A stretch of 5,837 bases of DNA from Chloroflexota bacterium (GTDB lineage Bacteria; Chloroflexota; Dehalococcoidia; SM23-28-2; RBG-16-64-32): NCBI GenBank assembly GCA_022565075.1, contig JADFKG010000129.1, positions 1 through 5,837 on the forward strand. The letters are read 5' to 3'. The notes below the pieces were generated by a model. That model did not search any database and was not told the origin of the DNA. It saw only the letters and a list, made by a program, of their open reading frames with translations. The translations under genes were made by a program, and so were the position numbers. The stretch's first letter is position 1; each line of letters begins with the position of its first letter. This document shows, piece after piece, positions 1-5,017 of this stretch.

Positions 1-132
1 TGCCGCGCCAAGCTCAGCGCCGAAGACGCGGCGGTTCGTCTCGCGAACAGCCGCCGGCAGCTCCGGCTCCTCGAGCGGAACGCGCCTGAGCAGAGTGTTG
101 CGGGCCTCATCGGCGCCTTCGACTATGCGCAT
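1..132 (-). CDS. hisD: Histidinol dehydrogenase, N-terminal fragment (cut by the left window edge)
   Basis: Only the first 44 codons are present; the frame stays open to base 1. HisD catalyses the last two steps of histidine synthesis in the cytosol, the NAD-dependent zinc-enzyme oxidation of histidinol to histidine. The visible N-terminus starts MRIVEGADEARNTLLRR and continues with a Pro/Glu-rich turn and a helix containing AVRETNRRVFG. This resembles the HisD N-terminal helical segment (MRI...AR..LLRR.PL.E.E.P.AVRE). No catalytic or zinc residues lie in this part, so the call rests on the N-terminal pattern and the location downstream of hisZ and hisG. The ATG at 132-130 is the only sensible start, because an in-frame TGA lies at 144-142. 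The start overlaps the end of the preceding gene by 10 nt and has only a weak upstream purine stretch, so translational coupling is likely. An unrelated protein with a similar N-terminus cannot be fully excluded. Confidence 0.72.
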   Translation of the reverse strand, partial: MRIVEGADEARNTLLRRVPLEEPELPAAVRETNRRVFGAELGAA

Positions 133-896
133 CGCAGGTACTCACGAACGGCGGTCACGGACTCTTCGAGCGACTCGTCCATCCACTCGTCGAGGCGCTC
201 GCGGCTGAGGTAACGCAGCGTCTCGTCGACGAGATCAGGGAGCGAGCGCGCCAGCTCCGCCAGCTCCTCGCCCTGGCCTTCGCCGTCGGTGTCAGCGGCG
301 GTGTCGGCGAGGTGGCGACGAATGCGGTTCTTGAAGCGGTCCCAGTCCGGCCGAGTCTGTGCGAAGTCGGAGACGACCTGGCGCCACTTGTGGAGCGATT
401 CCTTATCGATGAAGTCGATCTCCAGCTCGAGGTCGCAGCGGGCGACGGCCTCGATTACGTCGGCCATCAGCTCGTTGTCGTCGCGGGTGTCGGAATCGAG
501 CGAGAACTGCATGGCTCGGTCGAGGATGTTGGCACGCAGGTTGCCGCCGAGCTCCGAGTCGCGGCCGAAGAAGGGGCGGTATATGTGCGCGATCCAGTTG
601 GCGTCCATCACGAGGTGGCTGACGTAGCCGGCGATGAAGGCGCAGGTGGGCGGCGAGACGGCGGCGGAATCGACGAGCGATGGGTTGGCGCTGAAGAAGC
701 CGGCTACGGCGTCCTGGTGCTCGAAGTCGTTGAGGTCGAAGAAGTGCGTGCGGGAGCGTTCCCAGCGCGTGATCACGCGGATGTCCGGAGCGGTGGCGCC
801 GAGGTAGAGGTTGCCCCGCTCGTCGTCGAGCACGGCGGTACGCAGGCGCTCAGCGATGCGCCTGGCCAGGGACGTGTGCAGAGAGAGTGGCGGCAA
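123..896 (-). CDS. Zinc-dependent phospholipase C-like hydrolase (Zn_dep_PLPC family), inside the his operon
   Basis: A 257-residue protein with the metal-ligand skeleton of the zinc-dependent phospholipase C / P1 nuclease fold. Visible are His7 (SLHTSL), Asp38 (GATAPDIR), His51 (RTHFFDL), then His94, Asp98 and His104 in GYVSHLVMDANWIAHIY. The His94-x3-Asp98-x5-His104 spacing equals that of His126/Asp130/His136 in clostridial alpha-toxin. A later His-x3-Glu pair, which supplies two further zinc ligands in the classic enzymes, is not evident. There is no signal peptide or membrane segment, so it is probably cytoplasmic, unlike secreted phospholipases. The C-terminal half is acidic and helical. 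The start is TTG at 896, preceded by GAGGA with about 7 nt spacing; no upstream start exists in frame. It lies 31 nt after hisG and overlaps hisD by 10 nt, so it is co-transcribed with histidine genes. The substrate is unknown; such proteins are common and uncharacterised in bacteria. Confidence 0.72.
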   Translation of the reverse strand: MPPLSLHTSLARRIAERLRTAVLDDERGNLYLGATAPDIRVITRWERSRTHFFDLNDFEHQDAVAGFFSANPSLVDSAAVSPPTCAFIAGYVSHLVMDANWIAHIYRPFFGRDSELGGNLRANILDRAMQFSLDSDTRDDNELMADVIEAVARCDLELEIDFIDKESLHKWRQVVSDFAQTRPDWDRFKNRIRRHLADTAADTDGEGQGEELAELARSLPDLVDETLRYLSRERLDEWMDESLEESVTAVREYLRCA

Positions 897-903
897 TTGG
901 AAA

Positions 904-908
904 TCCTC
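904..908 (-). promoter_or_regulatory. Ribosome binding site deciding the TTG start of the PLC-like gene
   Basis: On the minus strand GAGGA (908-904) precedes TTG at 896 by 7 nt. No ATG or GTG lies nearby in frame upstream, and the predicted N-terminus MPPLSLHTS fits the family's start, with the first metal His at residue 7. This supports the non-ATG start. Confidence 0.55.
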
Positions 909-917
909 GCTCGAAAA

Positions 918-926
918 ATTGTATCA
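918..926 (-). promoter_or_regulatory. Candidate internal promoter (extended -10) before the PLC-like gene and hisD
   Basis: On the minus strand the hisG stop region and spacer contain TGATACAAT: an extended -10 TG, one base, then TACAAT (923-918). It sits in a locally AT-rich patch, in contrast to the GC-rich surroundings. No good -35 hexamer is found 16-18 nt upstream, but extended -10 promoters can do without one. The transcript would begin near 911, about 15 nt before the TTG start, and would keep the Shine-Dalgarno. This is a candidate only. Confidence 0.28.
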
Positions 927-927
927 G

Positions 928-2361
928 TTAGGACTGCGAAGAGCCGGACGCCTTCTCAAGGGCGCCGCGGAGATGTTCGAAGACCTTCTTGCGATTGCCG
1001 GCGAGACCGGCGTCTCTGCGGGCGATGACGCACGAGGTCGAGCGGTAGAGCAGGTCGATCACTTTGAGGTTGTTCTCGGCGATCGTGCGGCCTGTCTCCG
1101 TGCCCTCGATGAGCACGTCTGCGTCTTCGGGCACGAAGCCCTCAGAGGCGCCGGCGATCGGGATCACCCGGTAGCGCCAGAAGTGGCGGCTGCGCGCGTA
1201 GTGGTCAGCCGTCGCCGGGTATTCGGCGGCGATCGTCAGGACTTCGCGGCCCTTCGCGCGCCAGTGCTTGAAGGCGCCGGCCAGGTCGTCGGCGGGCAGA
1301 TCGGCCTCGACGACGGCGCTCAGGTTGTACTGGGCGCGGTGGAGGTCGATGATCTCGTACGCCGGGCTGGACGGGAACTGGTAGAGGTGCTCGTTGAGGC
1401 AGTCGCGGCCGGTGACGGCGATGTCGATGTCGCCGGTGGCCACGAGCTGCGGCATGTCTTGCGGGCGCACGACCTTCACGGCGAGGCCGTCGATGCCGGA
1501 CTGCGGCCGGCGCACGGTGGTCTTCTCGCCGTAGCCGTCGAACGAGAGCCCGGCGACTTCGAGGGCCTCGTAGACGTGCCGCTGCTGGTGCCCGTCGGGC
1601 ACGGCCATGCGCAGGATCTCACGGGGCGCCTCCGTCGTGCGGCCGTTGGAGCGGGCGGCGATGGGCGGCGGCAGGCGCAGCGAGCCGTCCCTGGCGCCGC
1701 GGCCGGAGCGGAGCAGTGCGTCGAGGACGGAGCGCAGGTCCTTCTTCGCGAGGGCGCTGGCGTTGCCGATGACCCAGGCAGAGTTGTCGAGCAGGGTAAA
1801 GAGCGGCGCCAGGCCGTGCTCGCCGAGGAAGCCGTCGTCGCTTTCGGCGACGATGACGACGTCGGCGTCCTCGGGAGGATAGGCGTGCGCAGCGCCCGAA
1901 ACGGGCTGCACGCGGTACCGCGCCAACCGCGCCGAGCGGGCGAACGCGTCGGCGATGTTGGGGTACTCACTGGCCAGGCGGACGCGGCCCAGCGCGCCGA
2001 TGTCGGCGAGCGACGCGATGTCCGCCGCACAAGCGGCGGCGACGATGCGCCCGGCGCCGATACCGAGGTCGCCGAGGAGGACGAGTTCCTGCTGCGGGAA
2101 GCGGCTCTGGATCTCCTGCACCCAGGCGAGGCTTGTGATGCCGACGTCGTAGTTGCCGAGCGCGACCTGGATCGGGATGTCTTTTTCGCGGAAGACGCGA
2201 ACGCGGACGTCCTCGCGGTCACGAACCGGCAGCCGGTACTGACGGGAGCCTTCGCCGTAGCCCTCGACGTGCAGGCCGGACGCTGAAAGGGCGTCGGCGA
2301 CGGGCTTGCGCAGGTCGCCCGCAGGCAGCGCGATCTTTCCTACGGATCCGCCGGAGACCAC
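928..2361 (-). CDS. hisG: ATP phosphoribosyltransferase, tandem two-module (fused double short-form HisG)
   Basis: HisG joins ATP and PRPP in the first, committed step of histidine synthesis. This 477-residue protein holds two short-HisG-sized modules, about residues 8-217 and 249-467, joined by a roughly 30-residue linker rich in Arg, Pro and Ala. Module 2 looks catalytic: R-P-Q-D-M-P (299-304), DIAVTGRD (313-320), EYP (380-382) and the PRPP loop GTETGRTIAENNL (420-432). Module 1 keeps R-E-K-DIP (58-63), DVGIT (72-76), DLGIGAGRIV (98-107) and EYP (132-134). However, TGxD is replaced by TSLAW and the ETGxT loop by ESDDGFL (173-179), so it is probably not a complete active site. Canonical HisG is about 210 (short) or 290 (long) residues with one such unit. 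The start is GTG at 2361, with GGAGG 5 nt upstream inside the end of hisZ, just past the hisZ stop. The partner gene hisZ precedes it, which matches a short-form-derived enzyme. Confidence 0.88.
   Translation of the reverse strand: MVSGGSVGKIALPAGDLRKPVADALSASGLHVEGYGEGSRQYRLPVRDREDVRVRVFREKDIPIQVALGNYDVGITSLAWVQEIQSRFPQQELVLLGDLGIGAGRIVAAACAADIASLADIGALGRVRLASEYPNIADAFARSARLARYRVQPVSGAAHAYPPEDADVVIVAESDDGFLGEHGLAPLFTLLDNSAWVIGNASALAKKDLRSVLDALLRSGRGARDGSLRLPPPIAARSNGRTTEAPREILRMAVPDGHQQRHVYEALEVAGLSFDGYGEKTTVRRPQSGIDGLAVKVVRPQDMPQLVATGDIDIAVTGRDCLNEHLYQFPSSPAYEIIDLHRAQYNLSAVVEADLPADDLAGAFKHWRAKGREVLTIAAEYPATADHYARSRHFWRYRVIPIAGASEGFVPEDADVLIEGTETGRTIAENNLKVIDLLYRSTSCVIARRDAGLAGNRKKVFEHLRGALEKASGSSQS
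961..1617 (-). repeat. HisG module 2 (copy with the PRPP-binding loop)
   Basis: Encodes residues 249-467 of the hisG product. It keeps TGRD and the ETGRT phosphate-binding loop followed by NNL and a run of hydrophobic residues (VIDLLY...CVIARR), as in active HisG. Its opening strand reads LRMAVPDGH where most HisGs have a PKGRL-type sequence, so the usual Lys/Gly/Arg start is altered in this copy as in module 1. Confidence 0.75.
1505..1618 (-). other. Linker between the two HisG modules
   Basis: Approximate codons 248-285 and adjoining linker of the hisG product. The linker proper is residues 218-248 (bases about 1618-1710); module 2 then begins with LRMAVPDGH, the counterpart of KIALPAGD in module 1. 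Positions 1505-1618 cover the first strands of module 2, including the GYGE motif that also occurs in module 1 (residues 34-37 and 276-279). The reading frame is continuous here, with no sign of frameshift. Confidence 0.45.
1711..2340 (-). repeat. HisG module 1 (diverged copy of the internal protein duplication)
   Basis: Encodes residues 8-217 of the hisG product. Aligned without gaps to module 2, residues 127-170 match 375-418 at 23 of 44 positions by my count, including EYP, ARS, RYRV and PEDADV. RYRVxP and PEDADV are not the usual HisG wording there (GLADAIVD is typical), so both modules share derived features. That points to an internal duplication rather than a fusion of unrelated HisGs. 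The PRPP loop is lost in this copy. Confidence 0.75.
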
Positions 2362-2362
2362 G

Positions 2363-3565
2363 CTAGCCTCCGGTGACCGCGCGTACGGCCTCGTCGATCG
2401 AGGCGAGGCGCTGTGGTTTGCTGCCGTTGACCGCGACGAGGAAGCCGTCGCCGGAGACGGTGATGTGACGGCCGCGCTCAGCAGGACCGTCGACTTCGAC
2501 CGCGAAGTCTTTGCGGCGCAGTGCGACGGCGAGGGCGAAGGCGTCGGACGGCCGGCCGCCGGAGTCGCAGCGGATGCTGATCGAGGCCTCATCGTGAGCC
2601 TCGTCGCCGATGAGGGCGAGGAGCGGCTCCATATCGAGCGCGAAGCCCGACGCGGGGACGTTCTCGCCACCGATCTGGGAGACGAGGGCGTCGTAGCGGC
2701 CGCCGCCGCCGACTCGCGTGTCGCCGGCGAAGAGCTGGAACGCGGGACCGGTGTAGTACTCGAAGTCGCGGACGAGCAGCGGCGCGACGAGCGGCTCGAT
2801 ACCGATGGCGCCGAGCATCTCGCAGACGGCGGCGAGCTCGTCAAGCGGAGCTTCGACGGCTGGAACGGCGGTGGCGAGCAGGCTGCGGAGGTTGCTCACG
2901 TAGGCGGCGCCGGCGCCCTCCATCGAGAGCGTCTCGCCGAGGGGCGGCGCGCCAGTGAGGCGCTCCTGCAGGCCATCCAGCGCCCCGCTGTCGCCGGAGA
3001 GGATGCGGTCGTAGACGGCGATCCGGTCGGCGTGGGAGAGGCCGGCCTGCTCGAGGATGGCGCGGAGGATGCCCGGGTCGGAGAGCTTGAGCTGCGTCTT
3101 GACGCCGAGACGCTCCAGCACCTCGCCCGCCATCACAATCAGCTCGACGTCGCCGAGGCGCGCGGTTGCGCCGATCAGCTCGACGCCGCACTGCCAGTCC
3201 TCGCGCGTGTCGTCGCCCGCCTGGAAGCGGAAGACGTTCTGGACGTAGAAGAGCTTCGCAGGCGTTTCGGGGGCGAGGTTCTCGGCGTAGAGGCGCGCGG
3301 CCGGGATCGTGGAGTCGGGGCGCAGGACGACGCGCTCGCCGCTCCAGCCATCCCAGTCGAGGAAGGAGTAGACACCGTCGAGCATCTGCGGGGAGAGCGT
3401 GCCGGCGGCCGTGAACAGGTAGAGGTGCTCGATCGTGGGCGTTCGCACCTCGCGGTAGCCCCAGCCGAGGCAGACTGCGCGGAAAGCGTCTTCGATGCGC
3501 CGGAAACGCGCCATTTCCGGCGGCAGAATGTCGCGCATGCCGCGGGAACGCATGGAACTACTCAA
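2363..3565 (-). CDS. hisZ: ATP phosphoribosyltransferase regulatory subunit HisZ
   Basis: A 400-residue class II aminoacyl-tRNA-synthetase-like protein. HisZ does not charge tRNA; it binds short-form HisG, making it active and sensitive to histidine. Seen in order: MRDILPPE (10-17), LRPDSTIPAARL (81-92), motif 2 start VFRF (111-114) with WQCGVELIG (124-132), histidine-site-like VRDFEYYTGPAFQLF (265-279), GGGRYDALV (287-295) and GFALDMEPLL (307-316). In true HisRS motif 3 reads GLERL and motif 2 carries a conserved ER.QxGRYREF run. Here the motif 3 Arg is Pro and the motif 2 loop is altered (QAGDDTRED), which argues for HisZ over hisS. Residues about 326-400 form a small alpha/beta-looking tail. 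The start is TTG at 3565 with AAGGAG 9 nt upstream; ATGs at 3553 and 3538 lack such a site. It is the first gene of the operon, directly before hisG. Confidence 0.83.
   Translation of the reverse strand: MSSSMRSRGMRDILPPEMARFRRIEDAFRAVCLGWGYREVRTPTIEHLYLFTAAGTLSPQMLDGVYSFLDWDGWSGERVVLRPDSTIPAARLYAENLAPETPAKLFYVQNVFRFQAGDDTREDWQCGVELIGATARLGDVELIVMAGEVLERLGVKTQLKLSDPGILRAILEQAGLSHADRIAVYDRILSGDSGALDGLQERLTGAPPLGETLSMEGAGAAYVSNLRSLLATAVPAVEAPLDELAAVCEMLGAIGIEPLVAPLLVRDFEYYTGPAFQLFAGDTRVGGGGRYDALVSQIGGENVPASGFALDMEPLLALIGDEAHDEASISIRCDSGGRPSDAFALAVALRRKDFAVEVDGPAERGRHITVSGDGFLVAVNGSKPQRLASIDEAVRAVTGG
2367..2371 (-). promoter_or_regulatory. Ribosome binding site deciding the GTG start of hisG
   Basis: GGAGG at 2371-2367, within the last codons of hisZ, stands 5 nt before GTG at 2361. 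The hisZ TAG (2365-2363) falls in the spacer. The open frame continues upstream inside hisZ to 2844, but that part is a shadow with low-complexity Ser/Arg composition, so GTG at 2361 is the credible start. Confidence 0.7.
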
Positions 3566-3574
3566 GACAGGATA

Positions 3575-3580
3575 CTCCTT
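3575..3580 (-). promoter_or_regulatory. Ribosome binding site deciding the TTG start of hisZ
   Basis: AAGGAG on the minus strand (3580-3575) lies 9 nt before TTG at 3565. For the next in-frame ATG (3553) the distance would be 21 nt, too long, so the TTG start is preferred. Confidence 0.6.
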
Positions 3581-3596
3581 ACGGGGGGATGCGGTA

Positions 3597-3625
3597 ATTC
3601 TAGCACCACAGGGCCGTTGAATGAA
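3597..3625 (-). promoter_or_regulatory. Candidate promoter of the his operon
   Basis: On the minus strand TAGAAT (3602-3597) is a good -10. At 17 nt spacing the -35 position reads TTCATT (3625-3620), a weak match. Transcription would start near 3590, giving a leader of about 25 nt that includes the hisZ Shine-Dalgarno. The leader is too short for a T-box or attenuator. Confidence 0.42.
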
Positions 3626-3626
3626 C

Positions 3627-3654
3627 CTGAGTCGTATGGAGGACAGAGTATACT
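3627..3654 (+). promoter_or_regulatory. Candidate promoter of the protease-stomatin operon
   Basis: TATACT (3649-3654) is a near-consensus -10, lying inside the 8-bp palindrome AGTATACT (3647-3654). At 16 nt spacing the -35 position is CTGAGT (3627-3632), with only TGA matching. Transcription would begin near 3661, leaving about 11 nt before the ATG at 3672 or about 35 nt before the alternative ATG at 3696. Confidence 0.42.
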
Positions 3655-3671
3655 GACGTGGACGAGTTGAT

Positions 3672-5015
3672 ATGACTCACTACAGCGTGAAGCGCATGCG
3701 GCAGGTGCGTTTACTCTTGTTCGCTGCCTTCACTGCCTTCGCCGCCGTCCTCATCGCCTGCAACTCCGGGCCGGACACGGCGCCGGGCGCGGTGCACGTG
3801 TTAACGACCGACGGCGTCGTAAACCCGGTGATGGACCGCTACATCGACCGCGGTATCGGCGCGGCAGAGAACAGGGACGCCGCAGCCATCGTGATCCGCC
3901 TCGATACGCCCGGTGGGCTCCTGAGCTCGATGGACGACATCATCCAGAACATCCTGGCCTCAGAGGTGCCGGTGATCGTGTACGTGTCCCCCTCGGGGGG
4001 TCAGGCGGCCTCAGCGGGGACGTACATCACGTACGCCTCACACGTGGCGGCGATGTCGCCGGCGACGGTGATCGGCTCGGCGACGCCCATCAGCGGCACG
4101 GGTGCGGACCTGGAGGGCGACCTGCGCAACAAGGTGATCGAGAACTCGGTGGAGAAGATCCGGGGGCTGGCGGCACTGCGCGGCCGCAACGCAGACTGGG
4201 CAGAGGACGCCGTGCGCAAGGGCATCTCCGCACCATGGGACGAGGCCGTCGGCCTGAACATCGTGGAGTACATCGCCGATGACCTCGACGACCTCCTGCA
4301 GCAGATCGACGGCCTGCCCGTGACGCTTCAGGGCGGCCAGGAGGTCGTGCTGGAGACGGCGGGTGCGGAGATCGCGTTCAACAACCGCAACTTTGTGGAG
4401 CGTTTCCTGGACGTGCTGGCCGATCCGAACATCGCCTTCCTGTTGCTGTCGCTGGGCTCGCTGGCGCTGTTCATCGAGCTATACAACCCGGGCTCAATCG
4501 TTCCGGGCGTGTTCGGCGTGATCGCGCTGGTGATGGCGTTCTTCTCCCTCAGCGTGATCCCCTTCAACTGGGCGGGGGTGGCGCTGATCATGTTCGCGTT
4601 CATATTATTCGGGCTCGAGTTATTCGTGACGAGCGGGGGCGTGTTAGGCGTGGGGGGCGCCGTGTCTCTCGTGCTGGGCGGCCTGATGCTGACGAGCGGC
4701 AACGACGCGGAGTTCCGGGTGTCAGAGGAGCTGATCATCGGCGTCGCCGCGGCGCTCGGCGCGCTGGTCGTCTTCGTCTTCGTGAACGTGATGCGGATCC
4801 GGACGATGCCCGCGAAGGTGGGGATGAGTACCTTTGTCGGGAGGACTGTCGTGGCGCGGTCGGCGCTGGCGCCGGAGGGGTTCGTGATGATGGACGGCGA
4901 GATCTGGACGGCGGAGGCTGAGGAAGGCGAGATCGAGCCGGGCGATAGCGTTATCATCACACAGATAAAGGGACTGAGACTGAAGGTCAGGAAACAGAAG
5001 CCGGAAGGAGACTAG
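3672..5015 (+). CDS. NfeD-family membrane-bound serine protease (ClpP class), stomatin partner
   Basis: A 447-residue protein of the long NfeD type: extracytoplasmic ClpP-like protease, membrane domain, C-terminal OB-fold. The N-terminus has a basic stretch and hydrophobic core ending in LIAC, a lipobox with Cys30, or a conventional signal peptide. The protease domain (about 40-210) shows IRLDTPGG (75-82), the nucleophile loop QAASAGTYI with Ser114, and GSATPI (135-140). A likely base is Lys154 in LRNKVIENS, followed by RGRNADWAEDAV. Four or five membrane segments follow (about 253-271, 275-297, 302-318, 321-341, 354-374), then the NfeD OB-fold (about 385-441) with VGRTVVARSAL and PGDSVIITQIKGLRLKV. 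In the archaeal homologue PH1510 the Ser/Lys dyad cleaves the hydrophobic end of the neighbouring stomatin. The stomatin gene starts 2 nt downstream. ATG 3672 has only a weak GAG upstream; ATG 3696 (Met9) would give a 22-residue signal and is possible. Confidence 0.9.
   Translation: MTHYSVKRMRQVRLLLFAAFTAFAAVLIACNSGPDTAPGAVHVLTTDGVVNPVMDRYIDRGIGAAENRDAAAIVIRLDTPGGLLSSMDDIIQNILASEVPVIVYVSPSGGQAASAGTYITYASHVAAMSPATVIGSATPISGTGADLEGDLRNKVIENSVEKIRGLAALRGRNADWAEDAVRKGISAPWDEAVGLNIVEYIADDLDDLLQQIDGLPVTLQGGQEVVLETAGAEIAFNNRNFVERFLDVLADPNIAFLLLSLGSLALFIELYNPGSIVPGVFGVIALVMAFFSLSVIPFNWAGVALIMFAFILFGLELFVTSGGVLGVGGAVSLVLGGLMLTSGNDAEFRVSEELIIGVAAALGALVVFVFVNVMRIRTMPAKVGMSTFVGRTVVARSALAPEGFVMMDGEIWTAEAEEGEIEPGDSVIITQIKGLRLKVRKQKPEGD
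5003..5010 (+). promoter_or_regulatory. Ribosome binding site of the stomatin-like gene
   Basis: GGAAGGAG in the last codons of the protease gene stands 7 nt before ATG 5018. It is the strongest Shine-Dalgarno in the window and suggests the stomatin is made in excess over its upstream partner. Confidence 0.65.
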
Positions 5016-5017
5016 CC

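Noticed and set aside
1476..2222. Ser/Arg/Thr-rich minus-strand frame of 248 codons
   Set aside because: It is a shifted-frame shadow of hisG on the same strand, low complexity and without motifs.
811..2286. Long plus-strand open frame of 491 codons opposite hisG
   Set aside because: It is antisense to hisG, with a Val/Gly/Ala/Asp/Arg-rich composition typical of shadows in GC-rich DNA and no recognisable motif. The minus-strand frame encodes clear HisG motifs.
928..2361. hisG module 1 as a decayed pseudogene remnant
   Set aside because: The frame is intact through both modules and the linker, with preserved structural motifs and no stop or frameshift; loss is confined to ligand loops.
2362..2844. 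Possible N-terminal extension of hisG into hisZ (the frame stays open to 2844)
   Set aside because: The extension is Ser/Arg/Pro shadow sequence overlapping the conserved end of hisZ, and a good GGAGG plus GTG sits exactly at the start of the HisG homology.
2363..3565. Histidyl-tRNA synthetase (hisS)
   Set aside because: The motif 3 Arg is replaced (DMEPLL instead of GLERL), the motif 2 loop lacks the usual GRYREF run, and the gene directly precedes a short-form-type hisG; HisZ fits better.
3566..3602. T-box or histidine attenuator leader upstream of hisZ
   Set aside because: The leader predicted from the TAGAAT promoter is only about 25 nt, too short, and shows no His-codon-rich leader peptide.
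2306..3670. Plus-strand open frame of 454 codons opposite hisZ
   Set aside because: Low-complexity acidic/Ala/Gly/Arg product antisense to a clear HisZ; it also runs into the promoter region.
3988..4000. CCCCC-TC-GGGGGG hairpin-like run as a terminator or regulatory stem
   Set aside because: It encodes the conserved SPSGG residues next to the protease Ser114, has too small a loop and no T-run.
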